DNA from: Macrobrachium rosenbergii
Taxonomy: Eukaryota; Arthropoda; Malacostraca; Decapoda; Palaemonidae
Assembly: GCF_040412425.1 (NCBI RefSeq)
Contig: NC_089781.1
Location: 47,755,175 to 47,819,174, forward strand
DNA length: 64,000 nt
Reading direction: 5' to 3'
Below the pieces are notes generated by a model. That model did not search any database. It was given only the letters and a program-made list of their open reading frames with translations, and was not told the origin of the DNA. Positions within the stretch are counted from its first letter, which is position 1. The number at the start of each line of letters is the position of its first letter. A program made the translations under genes and the position numbers. Of the stretch, positions 46,701 through 61,300 are shown piece by piece.

Positions 46701-49700
46701 TGATCTTGTGTCAAAATTCATCTGTCATTGGATACCATGAGCATCCTGAAGAATGTTTTCTCTTCACAAAAGATGATCTTGTTTCAAAATTCATCTGTCA
46801 TTGGATACCATGAGCATTTGTAGACAATGTTTTTCTTCAAAAGATGATCTTGTGTCAAATTCATCCTCATTGGATACCATGAGCATCCTTTTTTTCTTCA
46901 CAAAAGATGATCTTGTGTCAAAATTCATCTGTCATTGGATACCATGAGCATTTGTAGAGAATGTTTTTCTCTTCACAAAAGATGATCTTGTTTCAAAATT
47001 CATCTGTCATTGGATACCATGAGCATCCTTAGAGAATGTTTTTCTCTTCACAAAAGATGATCTTGTTTCAAAATTCATCTGTCATTGGATACCATGAGCA
47101 TCCTTAGAGAATTTTTCTCTTCACAAATATGACTTGTGTCAAAATTCATCTGTCATTGGATACCATCAGCATCATAAGAGAATGTTTTCTCTTCACAGAA
47201 GATGATCTTGTGTCAAACTTCATCTGTCATTGGATACCATGAGCATCATTAGAGAATGTTTTTCTCTTCACAAAAGATGATCTTGTTTCAAAATTCATCT
47301 GTATCCATTGGATGATCTTGTGTCAAAATTCATCTGTCATTGATACATCCTTAGAGAATGTTTCTCTTCACAAAAGATGATCTTGTGTCAAAATTCATCT
47401 GTCATTGGATACCATGAGCATTTGTAGAATGTTTTTCTTTCACAAAAGATGATCTTGTGTCAAAATTCATCTGTCATTGGATACCATGAGCATCCCTTAG
47501 AGAATGTTTTTTCTCTTGGAAGATGATCTTGTGTCAAAATTCATCTGTCATTGATACCATGAGCATCCTTAGAGAATGTTTTCTCTTCACAAAAGATGAT
47601 CTTGTGTCAAAATTCATCTGTCATTGGATACCATGAGCATTTGTAGAGAATGTTTTCTCTTCACAAAAGATGATCTTGTGTCAAAATTCATCTGTCATTG
47701 GATACATTCCTTAGAGAATGATTTTTTCTTCACAAAAAGATGATCTTGTGTCAAAATTCATGTCATTGGATACCATGAGCATCCTTAGAGAATGTTTTTC
47801 TCTTCACAAAGATGATCTTGTGTCAAAATTCATCTGTCATTGGATACCATGAGCATTTGTAGAGAATGTTTTCTCTTCACAAAAGATGATCTTTTGTCAA
47901 AATTCATCTGTCATTGGATAAATGAGCATCAAAAATGTTTTTCTTCACAAAGATGATCTTGTGTCAAAATTCATCTGTCATTGGATACATGAGCATCCTT
48001 AGAGAATGTTTTCTTTTCACAAAAGATGATCTTGTGTCAAAATTCATCTGTCATTGGATACCATGTTTGTAAGAATAGAATTTTTCTCTTCACAAAAGAT
48101 GATCTTGTGTTTGGATACCATGAGAATCCTTAAAATTTTTTCTTCTTCAAAAAGATGATCTTGTGTCAAAATTCATCTGTCATTGGATACCATGAGCATT
48201 TGTAGAGAATGTTTTTCTCTTCACAAAAGATGATCTTGTGTCAAAAATTCATCTGTCATTGGATACCATGAGCATCCTTAGAGAATGTTTTTCTCTTCAC
48301 AAAAGATGATCTTGTGTCAAATTCATCTGTCATTGGATACCATGAGCATCCTTAGAGAATGTTTTTCTCTTTCACAAAATGATCTTGTGTTAAAATTCAT
48401 CTGTCATTGGATACCATGAGCATCCTTAGAGAGATGTTTTCTCTTCACAAAGATGATCTTGTTCAAAATTCATCTGTCATTGGATACCATGAGCATCCTT
48501 AGAGAATGTTTTTCTTCACAAAAGATGATCTTGTTTCAAAATTCATCTGTCATTGGATACCATGAGCATCCTTAGAGAATATTTTTCTCTTCACAAAAGA
48601 TGATCTTGTGTCAAAATTCATCTGTCATTGGATACCATGAGCATCCTTAGAGAATTTTTTCCTCTTCACAAAAGATGATCTTTTGTTAAAATTCCTCTGT
48701 CATTGGATACCATGAACATCCTTAGAGAATGTTTTTCTCTTCACAAAAAATGATCTTGTTTCAAAATTCATCTGTCATTGGGTACCATGAGCATCCTCAG
48801 AAAATGTTTTCTCTTCACAAAAGATGATCTTGTTTCAAAATTCATCTGTCATTGGATACCATGAGCATTTGTAGAGAATGTTTTTCTCTTCACAAAAGAT
48901 GATCTTGTTTCAAAATTCATCTGTCATTGGATTGGACCATGAGTATTTGTAGAGAATGTTTTCTCTTCACAAAAGATGATCTTGTGTCAAAATTCATCTG
49001 TCATTGGATACCATGAGCATCCTTAAAGAATGTTTTCTCTTCACAAAAGATGATCTTGTGTTAAAATTCATCTGTCATTGGATACCATGAGCATCCTTAG
49101 AGAATGTTTTTCTCTTCACAAAGATGATCTTGTTTCAAAATTCATCTGTCATTGGATACCATGAGCATCCTTAGAGATGTTTTTCTCTTCAAAAAGATGA
49201 TCTTGTGTCAAAATTCATCTGTCATTGGATACCATGAGCATCCAGAGAATTTTTTCTCTTCACAAATATGATCTTGTGTCAAAATTCATCTGTCATTGGA
49301 TACCATGATCATCCTTAGAGAATGTTTTCTCTTCACAAAAGATGATCTTTGTTTCAAAAATTCATCTGTCATTGGATACCATTCATCTGTCATTGGAGCA
49401 TCCTAGAGAATGTTTTTCTCTTCACAAAAGATGATCTTGTGTCAAAATTCATCTGTCATTGGATACCATGAGCATTTGTAGAGAATGTTTTTCTCTTCAC
49501 AAAAGATGATCTTGTGTTAAAATTCATCTGTCATTGGATACCATGAGTATCCTTAGAGATTTTTCTCTTCACAAAGATGATTTTTTTTCTCTTCACAAAA
49601 GATGATCTTGTGTCAAAATTCATCTGTCAAATTCATCTGTCATTAAATACCATGAGCATTTGTAGAGAATGTTTTTTCTTCACAAAGATGATCTTGTCAA

Positions 49701-51839
49701 AATTCATCTGTCATTGGATACCATGAGCATCCTAGAGAATGTTTTCTCTTCACAAAATGATCTTGTATCAAAATTCATCTGTCATTGGATACCATGAGCA
49801 TCCTTAGAGAATGTTTTTTCTTCACAAAAGATGATCTTGTGTTCAAAATTCATCTGTCATTGGATACCATGCATCCTTAGAGAATGTTTTCTCTTCACAA
49901 AAGATGATCTTGTGTCAAAATTCATCTGTCATTGGATACCATGAGCATTTGTAGAGAATGTTTTTCTTCTACAAAGATGATCTTTGTCAAAATTCATTTG
50001 TCATTGGATACCATGAGCATCCTTAGAGAATGTTTTCTCTTCATAAAGATGATCTTTTTCAAAATTCATCTGTCATTGATACCATGAGCATCCTAAGAAT
50101 GTTTTCTCTTCACAAAAGATGATCTTGTGTCAAATTGGATACCATTTCTCTACATTTGTAGAGTCATTGTTTTCTCTTTGAGAAAAGATTATCTTGTCAA
50201 AATTCATCTGTCATTGGATACCATGAGCATCCTTAGAGATGTTTTCTCTTCACAAAAGATGATCTCATTGTGTACCATGAGCATCCTTAGATGTTTTTCT
50301 TCACAAAAGATGATCTTGTTTCAAAATTCATCTGTCATTGGATACCATGAGCATCATTAGAGAATGTTTTTCTCTTCACAAAAGATGATCTTGTGTCAAA
50401 ATTCATCTGTCATTGGATACCATGAGCATCCTTAGAGAATGTTTTTCTTCACAAAAGATGATCTTGTGTCAAAATTCATCTTTTGATACCATGAGATATC
50501 ATGAGAATCCTTCACAAAAGATGATCTTGTGTTTAAAATTCATCTGGGATACCATGAGCATTTTAGAGAATGATTTTTTCACAAAAGATGATCTTGTGTC
50601 AAAATTCATCTGTCATTGGATACCATGAGCATCCTTAGAGAATGTTTTTTTTCTTCAAAAGATGATCTTGTGTCAAAATTCATGTCATTGGATACCATGA
50701 GCATCCTTAGAGAATGTTTTTTCTTCAAAGATGATCTTGTTTTAAAATTCATCTGTCATTGGATACCATGAGCATCCTTAGAGAATGTTTTTCTTTTCAC
50801 AAAGATGATCTTGTGTCAAAATTCATCTGTCATTGGATACCATGAGCATTTAAAGAATGTTTTCTCTTCACAAAGATGATCTTGATCTTGTGTCAAAATT
50901 CATGTCATTGGATACCATGAAATTCATCCTTAGAGAATGTTTTCTTTTCACAAAAGATGATCTTGTTTCAAAATTCATCTGTCATTGGATACCATGAGCA
51001 TCCTTAGAGAATGTTTTTTCTTCACAAAAAGATGATCTTGTTTCAAAATTCATCTGTCATTGGATACCATGAGCATTTGTAGAATGTTTTTCTTCACAAA
51101 GATGATCTTGTTTCAAAATTCATCTGTCATTGGATACCATGAGCATCCTTAGAGAATGTTTTTCTTTCACAAAAGATGATCTTGTTTCAAAATTCATCTG
51201 TCATTGGATACCATGAGCATCCTTTAGAAATGTTTTTCTCTTCACAAAAGATGATCTTGTTTCAAATTCATCTGTCATTGGATACCATGAGCATTTGTAG
51301 AGAATGTTTTTCTCTTCACAAAAGATGATCTTGTTTCAAAATTCATCTGTCATTGGATACTAATGAGCATCCTGAGAGAATGTTTTCTTTTCACAAAAGA
51401 TGATCTTGTTTCAAATTCATCTGTCATTGATACCATGAGCATCCTTAGAGAATGTTTTTCTTCACAAAGATGATCTTGTTCAAAATTCATCTGTCATTGG
51501 ATACCATGAGCATCATAGAGAATGTTTTTTCTTCACAAAAGATGATCTTGTTTCAAAATTCATCTGTCATTGGATACCATGAGCATCCTTAGAGAATGTT
51601 TTTCTCTTCACAAAAGATGATCTTGTTTCAAAATTCATCTGTCATTGGATACCATGAGCATCCTTAGAGAATGTTTTTTCTTTATAAAAGATGATCTTGT
51701 GTCAAAATTCATCTGTCATTGGATACCATGAGCATCCTTAGAGAATGTTTTCTCTTCACAAAAGAATATCTTGTTTCAAAATTCATCTCATTGTCATTGG
51801 ATACCATGATCTTGTGTCAAAATTCATCTGTCATTGGAT

Positions 51840-52330
51840 ACCATGAATTTTACAGAATTTTTCTCTTCACAAAAGATGATCTTGTGTCAAAATTCATCTG
51901 TCATTGGATACCATGAGTATCCTTAGAGAATTTTTCTCTTCACAAATATGATTTTGTGTAAAAATTCATCTGTCTTGGATTCATCCTTAGAAATTTTCTC
52001 TTCAGAAATATGATTTGTTTCAAAATTCATCTGTCATTGGATACCATGAGCATCCTTAAAGAATGTTTTTTCTTCACAAAAGATGATCTTGTGTCAAAAA
52101 TTCATCTGTCATTGGATACCATGAGCATCATTAGAGAATTTTTTCTCTTCACAAAAGATGATCTTGTGTCAAAATTCATCTGTCATTGGATACCATGAGT
52201 ATCCTTAGAGAATTTTTCTCTTCACAAATATGATTTTGTGTAAAAATTCATCTGTCTTGGATACCATGAGCATCCTTAGTGTCTGTTTTTCTCTTCAGAA
52301 AAGATGATTTTGTTTCAAAATTCATCTGTC
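51840..52330. repeat. Local multi-unit duplication in the satellite
   Basis: The run ATGAGTATCCTTAGAGAATT followed by CTCTTCACAAATATGATTTT and GTGTAAAAATTCATCTGTCT occurs at about 51913-51975 and again at about 52195-52258. Both are followed shortly by a unit with TTCAGAAA. The offset is about 284 bases, close to four units. This is a recent short segmental duplication within the array. Confidence 0.8.
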
Positions 52331-55300
52331 ATTAGATACCATGAGCATCCTTTAGAGAGAATTTTTCTCTTCAAAAGATGATCTTGTGTCAAAATTCATC
52401 TGTCATTGGATACCATGAGCATCCTTAGAGAATGTTTTTCTTCACAAAAATGATCTTGTGTCAAATTCATCTGTCATTGGATACCATGAGCATTTTAGAG
52501 AATGTTTTCTCTTTCAAAAGATGATCTTGTGTGAAATTCATCTGTCATTGGATACCATGAGCATTTGTAAGAGAATGTTTTTCTCTTCACAAAAGATGAT
52601 CTGTGTCAAAATTCATCTGTCTGGATATCATATGAATGTTTTTTCTCTTCAAAAGATGATCTTTGTCAAAAATCATCTGTCATTGGATACCATGAGCATC
52701 CTTAGAGAATGTTTTCTCTTCACAAAAGATGATCTTGTGTCAAAAATTCATTTGTCATTGGATACCATGAGCATCCTTAGAGAATGTTTTCTCTTCATAA
52801 AAGATGATCTTGTGTCAAAATTCATCTTTCATTGGATACCATGAGCATCCTAAGAATGTGTTTTTCTTCACAAAAGATGATCTTGTGTCAAAATTCATCT
52901 GTCATTGGATACCATGAGCATTTGTAGAGAATGTTTTTCTTCACAAAAGATTTTTCATCTTCATTGGATAAAATGAGCATCCTTAGAGATCTTGATGATC
53001 AAAATTCATCTGTCATTGGATACCATGAGCATCCTGGAGAATTTTTTCACAAAAAGATGATTTCTTTAAAAAAAGATTGTGTCAAAATTCATCTGTCATT
53101 GGATACCATGAGCATCATTAGAGAATGTTTTTCTTTTCAAAAAGATGATCTTGTGTTAAAATTCATCTGTCATTGGATACCATGAGCATCCTTAGAGAAT
53201 GTTTTTTTTTCTTCACAAAAAGATGATCTTGTTTCAAAAATTCATCTGTCATTGGATACCATGAGCATCCTTAAGAATGTTTTTCTCTTCACAAAAGATG
53301 ATCTTGTGTCAAAATTCATCTGTCATTGGATACCATGAGCATTTTAGAGAATGTTTTCTCTTCACAAAAGATGATCTTGTGTCAAAATTCATCTGTCATT
53401 GGATACCATGAGCATCCTGTAGAGAATGTTTTTCTCTTCACAAAAGATGATCTTGTTTCAAAATTCATCTGTCATTGGATACCATGAGCATCCTTGAATT
53501 TTTTCATTTTCTCTTCACAAAAGATGATCTTGTGTCAAAATTCATTGTCATTGTGAGCATGAGATTTTTTTTCACAAAAGATGATCTTGTGTCAAAATTC
53601 ATCTGTCATTGGATACCATGAGCATCATTAGAGAATGTTTTTCTTCACAAAGATGATCTTGTTTCAAAATTCATCTGTCATTGGATACCATGAGCATCCT
53701 TAGAATGAAGGTTTTTGATCTTGTGTCAAAATTCATCTGTCATTGATACCATGTGAGCATCAAGAATGTTTTTCTTCACAAAAGATCTTGTGTCAAAATG
53801 GATCTGTCATTGGATACCATGAGCATCCTTAAGAATGTTTTCTCTTCACAAAAGATGATCTTGTTCCAAAATTCATCTGTCATTGGATACCATGAGCATC
53901 CTTATAGAATGTTTTCTCTTCACAAAAGATGATCTTGTTTCAAAATTCATCTGTCATTGGATACCATGAGCATCCTTAGAGAATGTTTTTCTCTTCACAA
54001 AAGATGATCTTGTGTCAAAATTCATCTGTCATTGGATACCATGAGCATCCTTAGAATGTTTTTCTCTTCACAAAAGATGATCTTGTGTCAAAATTCATCT
54101 GTCATTGGATACCATGAGCATCCTTAGAGAATGTTTTTCTCTCACAAAAGATGATCTTGTGTCAAAATTCATCTGTCATTGGATACCATGAGCATTGTAG
54201 AGAATGTTTTTCTCTTCACAAAAGATGATCTGTGTCAAAATTCATCTGTCATTGATACCATGAGCATTTGTAGAGAATGTTTTTCTCTTCAGAAAAGATG
54301 ATCTTGTGTCAAAAATTCATCTGTCATTGGATACCATAGCATCCTAGAGAATGTTTTTCTCTTTCACAAAAGATGATCTTGTGTCAAAATTCATCTGTCA
54401 TTGGATAATATGATGATCTTGTCATTAGTTAGAGAATGTTTTCTCTTCACAAAAGATGATCTTGTGTCAAAATTCATCTGTCATTGGATGTATGAGCATT
54501 TGTAGAGAATGTTTTTCTCTTCACAAAAGATGATCTTGTGTCAAAATTCATCTGTCATTGGATACCATCATTAGAGCATCCTTTAGAGATGTTTTTCTCT
54601 TCACAAAAGATGATCTTGTGTCAAAATTCATCTGTCATTGGATACCATGAGCATCCTTAGAGAATATTTTTTTCTTCACAAAAGATGATCTTGTTTCAAA
54701 ATTCATCTGTCATTGGATACCATGAGCATTTGTAGAGAATGGTTTTTCTTCACGAAAGATGATTTTTTCTCTTCATTGGATACCAGATACTCCTTTTTTT
54801 CTCATCAAAAAAATGATGATCTCTGTCATTGGATACCATGAATATTTGTAGAGAATGTTTTTCTCTTCACAAAAGATGATCTTGTGTTAAAATTCATCTG
54901 TCGTTGGATACCATGAGCATCATAAGAGAATGTTTTCTCTTAAAAGATGATCTTGTCCCTAAAATTCATCTGTCATTGTGCATTTGCAGAGAATGTTTTT
55001 CTGCATGACCATTGGAAAATCATCTGTCATTGGATACCATCACTTTAGAGAAGGTTTTTTTCACAAAGATGATCTTGTGTCAAAAATCATCTGTCATTGG
55101 ATGTCATGAGCATCCTTAGAGAATGTTTTTCTCTTCACAAAGATGATCTTGTTTCAAAATTCATCTGTCATTGGATACCATGCCAGCATCCTCAGAGTAA
55201 GTTTTTCATCACAAAAGATGATCTTGTTCCAAAATTCACCTGACCTGATACCGTGTGAGCATTTGTAGAGAATGTTTTTTCTTTCATAAAAGATGATCTT

Positions 55301-58300
55301 GTGTCAAAATTCATCTGTCATTGGATACCATGAGCATTTGTAGAGAATGTTTTTCTTCACAAAAGATGATCTTGTTTCAAAATTCATCTGTCATTGGATA
55401 CCACGACCATCCTTAGAGAATGTTTTCTCTTCACAAAAGATGATCTTGTTTTTCAAAATTCATCCCATGAGTATCAGAGAATGTTTTTCTGGATACCATG
55501 TTTCAAAATTCATTTGCCTTAGATACAGAGAATGTTTTCTCTTCACAAAAGATGATCTTGTTTCAAAATTCATCTGTCATTGGATACCGTGAGCATTTGT
55601 AGAGAATGTTTTTCTCTTCACAAAAGATGATCTTGTTTCAAAAATTCATCTGTCATTGGATACCATGAGTATTTGTACAGAATATTTTTCTTAGAGAATG
55701 TTTTTTCTGTTCAGAGAATGCAAAAAGATGATCTTGTTTCAAATTCATTTGTCATTGGATACTTGAGCATTTGTAGAGAATGTTTTATCTTCACAAAGAT
55801 GATCTTGTGTTAAAATTCATCTGTCATTGGATACCATGAGCATTTGTAGAGAAAAGATGATTTTTCTCTTCTATCAGTGGATACAAAATTTATGAGCTTG
55901 TTTAAAATTCATCTGTCATTGGATACCATGAGCATTTGTAGAGAATGTTTTTCTCTTCACAAAGATGATCTTGTTCAAAATTCATCTTCATTGGATACCA
56001 TGAGCATTTGTAGAGAATCTTTTTCTTTCACAAAAGATGATCTTGTTTCAAAATCATCTGTCATTTGATACCAGAGAATGTTTTTCTCTTCACAAAAGAT
56101 GATCTTTTTCACAATTCATCTGTCTGTTACCATGAGTGCCATAGAGAATTTTTTTCTCTTCACAAAAGATATCTTCACAAAGAGATGATTTTGTTCACAA
56201 AAGATGATCTTGTGTCAAAATTCATCTGTCATTGGATACCATGAGCATTTGTAGAGAATGTTTTTCTTTCACAAAAGATGATCTTGTCTGTCAAAAATTC
56301 ATCTCATTGGATAGCAAAATGACCATCCTTAAGAATGTTTTTCTCTTCACAAAAGATGATCTTGTGTCAAAATTCATCTGTCATTGGATACCATGAGCAT
56401 TTGTAGAGAATGTTTTTCTCTTCACAAAGATGATCTTGTTTCAAAATTCATCTGTCATTGATACCATGAGCATTTTAGAGAATGTTTTTCTCTTCACAAA
56501 AGATGATCTTGTTTCAAAATTCATCTGTCATTGGATACCATGAGCATCCTTAGAGAATATTTTTTTCTTCACAAAAAGATGATCTTGTTTCAAAATTCAT
56601 CTGTCATTGGATACCATGAGCATCCTTAGAGAATGTTTTTCTCTTCACAAAAGATGATCTGTTGTCAAAATTCATCTGTCATTGATACCATGAGATCCTT
56701 ATTGGGTAGAGATAAGAATGTTTTTCTTCACAAAAGATGATCTTTTGTCAAAAATTCATCTGTCATTGGATACCATGAGCATTTGTAGAGAATGTTTTTC
56801 TCTTCACAAAAGATGATCTTGTGTCAAAAATTCATCATGTCATTGGATACCATGAGCATTTTGAGAATGTTTCTCTTCACAAAAGATGATCTTGTGTCAA
56901 ATTCATCTGTCATTGGATACCATGAGAATCCTAGAGAATATTTTCTTCTTCACAAAAAGATGATCTTGTCAAATTGTTATTGGATACCCCCAGAATGATT
57001 AACCTTAGTAGAATGTTTTTCTTCACAAAAGATGATCTTGTGTCAAAAATTCAGTGTCATTGGATACCATGAGCATCCTTAGAGAATGTTTTTCTCTTCA
57101 CAAAAGATGATCTGTCAAAATTATCTGTCATTGGATACCATGAGCAAAATTTTTTCTTCACAAAGATGATCTTTGTGTCAAAATTCATGTCATTGGATAC
57201 CATGAGCATCCTTAGAGAATGTTTTTCTCTCCACAAAAGATGATCTTGTGTCAAAAATCAACTGTCATTGGATACCATGAGCATTTGTAGAGAATGTTTT
57301 TCTGTTCACAAAAGATGATCTTGTTTCAGATTTCATCTGTCATTGGATACCATGAGCATCCTTAGAGAATGATTTTCTTTCACAAAAGATGATCTTTGTC
57401 AAAATTCATCTTTCTTGGATACCATGGCATCCTTAGAGAATATTTTTCTCTTCAAAGATGATCTTGTTTCAACATTCATCTGTCATTGGATACCATGAGC
57501 ATCCTTAGAGAATGTTTTTCTTCACAAAAGATGATCTTGTTAAAATTCATCTGTCATTGGATACCATGAGCATTTGTAGAGAATGTTTTTTCTTTACAAA
57601 AATGATCTTGTTTCAAAATTCATCTGTCATTGGGTACCATGAGCATCCTTAAGAATTTTTTCTCTTCACAAAAGATGATCTTGTGTCAAAAATTCATCTG
57701 TCATTGATACCATGAATTTGTTTCTTCAGAGAATGTTTTTCTCCTTAGAGAATGTTTTTTTCAAAGATGATCTTGTTTCAAAATTTTGTAGAGAATGTTT
57801 TTCCTTCACACAAAAGATGATCTTGTGTCAAAATTCATCTGTCATTGGAAAATGATCCTTAGAGAATGTCCATGATGATCTTGATCATCTTGGATGGAGA
57901 ATCCTTAGAGAATTTTTCTCTTCTAAAAAGATGATCTTGTTTCAAAATTCATCTGTCATTGGATACCATGAGCATCCTTAGAGAATTTTTTTCTTCACAA
58001 AGATGATCTTGTTTTCTGTCATTGATACATCTGTCATTGGGATGTATTTCATGAAATTTTGGTACCAGAATGTTTTTTCTTCACAAAGATGATCTTGTCA
58101 AAATTCATCTGTCATTGGATACCATGATCATCCTGGAGAATGTTTTTCTTCACAAAAAATGATCTTGTTTCAAAATTCATCTGTCATTGATACCATGAGC
58201 ATTTGTAGCATGTTTCTTTTCACAAAAGATGATCTTGTTTCAAAAATTCATCTGTCATTGATCTTCTTTCAAGAATTTTTCTCTTCACAAAGATGATCTT

Positions 58301-61300
58301 GTTTCAAAATTCATCTGTCATTGGATACCATGAGCATGTGTTTTCTCTTCAAAAGATGATCTTGTGTCAAAATTCATCTGTCATTGGATACCATGAGCAT
58401 CCTTAGAGAATGTTTTTCTCTTCACAAAAGATGATCTTGTTTCAAATTCATCTGTCATTGGATACCATGGCATTTTTAGAGAATGATTTTCTCTTCACAA
58501 AAGATGATCTTGTTTCAAATTCATCTGTCATTGGATACCATGAGCATCATGTAGAGAATGTTTTCTCTTCACAAAAGATGATCTTGTTCAAAATTCATCA
58601 TCTGTCATTGGATACCATGAGCATTTGTAGAGAATGTTTTTCTCTTCACAAAAGATGATCTTGTTTCAAAATTCATCTGTCATTGGATACCATTTGTAGA
58701 GAATGTTTTTTCTTCACAAAAAGATGATCTTGTGTCAAAATTCATCTGGCTCATTGGATACCATGAGCATCCTTAGAATGTTTTTCTTCACAAAAGATGG
58801 ACTTGTGTCAAAATTCATCTGTCATTGATACCATGAGCATTTATAGAGAATGTTTTTCTCTTCAAAAAGATGATCTTGTTTCAAAATTCATCTGTCATTG
58901 GATACCATGAGCATCCTTAGAGAAATGTTTTCTCTTCACAAAAGATGATCTTGTGTCAAAAATTCATCTGTCATTGGATACCATGAGCATCCTAGAGAAG
59001 TTTTCTCTTCACAAAAGATGATCTTGTTTCAAAATTCATCTGTCATTGGATACCATGAGCATTTTAGAGAATGTTTTTCTCTTCACAAAAAGATGATCTT
59101 GTTTCAAAATTCATCTGTCATTGGATACCATGAGCATCCTTAGAGAATGTTTTTCTTCACAAAAGATGATCTTGTGTCAAAATTCATCTGTCATTGGATA
59201 CCATGAGCATCCTTAGAGAATGTTTTTCTCTTCACAAAAGATGATCTTGTGTCAAATTCATCTGTCAGTTGATACCATGAGCATCCTTAGAGAATGTTTT
59301 TCTCTTCATGTGTCAAAATTGATCTTCATTGATAAAATGAAATTCATGTTTTTTTCTGATGATCTTGTTTGATACCATACTCATGAGCATTTAGAGAATA
59401 TTTTTCTGTTTCACAAAATATGATCTTGTAAGTCATCTGTCATTGATACCATGAGCATTTTTTTTTCTCTTCACAAAAGATGATCTTGTTTCAAAATTCA
59501 TCTGTCATTGGATACCATTGAGAATGTTTTCTCTTCAAGAAAGATGATCTTGTTTAAAATTCATCTGTCATTGGATACCATGAGCATCCTAAGAATGTTT
59601 TTCTCTTCACAAAGATGATCTTGTGTCAAAATTCATCTGTCATTGGATACCATGAGCATTTGTAGAGAATGTTTCTTCACAAAGATTCTCTTCACAAAAG
59701 ATGATCTTGTTTCCAAATTCATCTGTCATTGGATGATCTTGTTTCAAATTGAGCATTTGTAGAGAATGTTTTTTCTTCACAAAAGATGATCTTGTTTTTC
59801 ATCTGTCATTGGATACCATGATCCTTGTAGAGAATGTTTTCTCTTCACAAAAGATGATCTTGTTTCAAAATTCATCTGTCATTGGATACCATGAGCATTT
59901 TTAGAGAATGTTTTTTTTCTCTTGTTCAAAATTCAAAATGATCTTGTTTCAAAATTCATCTGTCATTGGATACCATGAGCATCCTTAGAGAATGTTTTTT
60001 TCTTCACAAAGATGATCTTGTTTCAAAATTCATCTGTCATTGGATACCATGAGCATCCTTAGAGAATTTTTTTCTCTTCACAAAAGATGATCTTGTTTCA
60101 AAATTCATCAATACCAATTCATCTGTCATTGATCTTGAAAATTCATCTGTCATTGGATACTCATGAGAATGTTTTCTGTTTTTCACAAAAAGATGATCTT
60201 GTGTTAAAATTCATCTGTCATTGGATACCATGAGCATCCTTAGAGAATGTTTTTCTCTGATCTTGTTCAAAATTGGATCATGACCATTTGTAAGAATGTT
60301 TTCATCACAAAAGAATATCTTGTGGAAAATTCTTGTTTGTAGAGAATGTTTTTCTTCACAAAGATGATCTTTGTCAAAATTCATCTGTCATTGGATAGCC
60401 ATGAGCATCCTTAGAGAATGTTTTTCTCTTCACAAAAGATGATCTTGTGTCAAAATTCATCTGTCATTGGATACCATGAGCATCCTTTAGAGAATGTTTT
60501 CTCTTCACAAAAGATGATCTTGTTTCAAAAATTCATTTTGTCATTGATACCATGAGTGAGAATGTTTTTTGTCTCTTCACAAAAAATGATCTTGTGTCAA
60601 AATTCATCTGTCATTGGATACCATGAGCATCCTTAGAGAATTTTTTCTCTTCACAAAAGATGATCTTGTTTCAAAATTCATCTGTCATTGGATACCATGA
60701 GCATCCTGTAGAGAATGTTTTTCTCTTCACAAAAGATGATCTTGTGTCAAAATTCATCTGTCATTGGATACCATGAGCATTTGTAGAGAATGTTTTTTCT
60801 CTTCAAAAAGATGATCTTGTTGTCAAAATTCATCTGTCATTGGATACCATGAGCATCCTTAAGAATGTTTTCTTTGTCTTCACAAAAGATGATCTTGTTT
60901 CAAAATTCATCTGTCATTGGATACCATGAGAATCCTTAGAGAATGTTTTTCTTCTTAAAAGATGATCTTGTTTAAAATTCATCTGTCATTGGATACCATG
61001 AGCATTCAGAAATTTTTTTCTTCACAAAAGATGATCTTGTGTCAAAATTCATTTTGAGCATCCTTAAGAATACCAAAATGATCTTGCATCCTTGTCATTG
61101 AGAATATTTTTCTCTTCACAAAAGATAATCTTGTGTTAAAAAATTCATCTGTCATTGGATACCATGAGCATCCTTAGAGAGCATTTCCAAAAGATGATCT
61201 TGTGTTAAAATTCATCTGTTTTGGATACCATGAGCATCCTGAGAATATTTTTCCTTAGAAAATTGAGAATGTTTCTCTTTGGATACACAAAAAAGATGAT

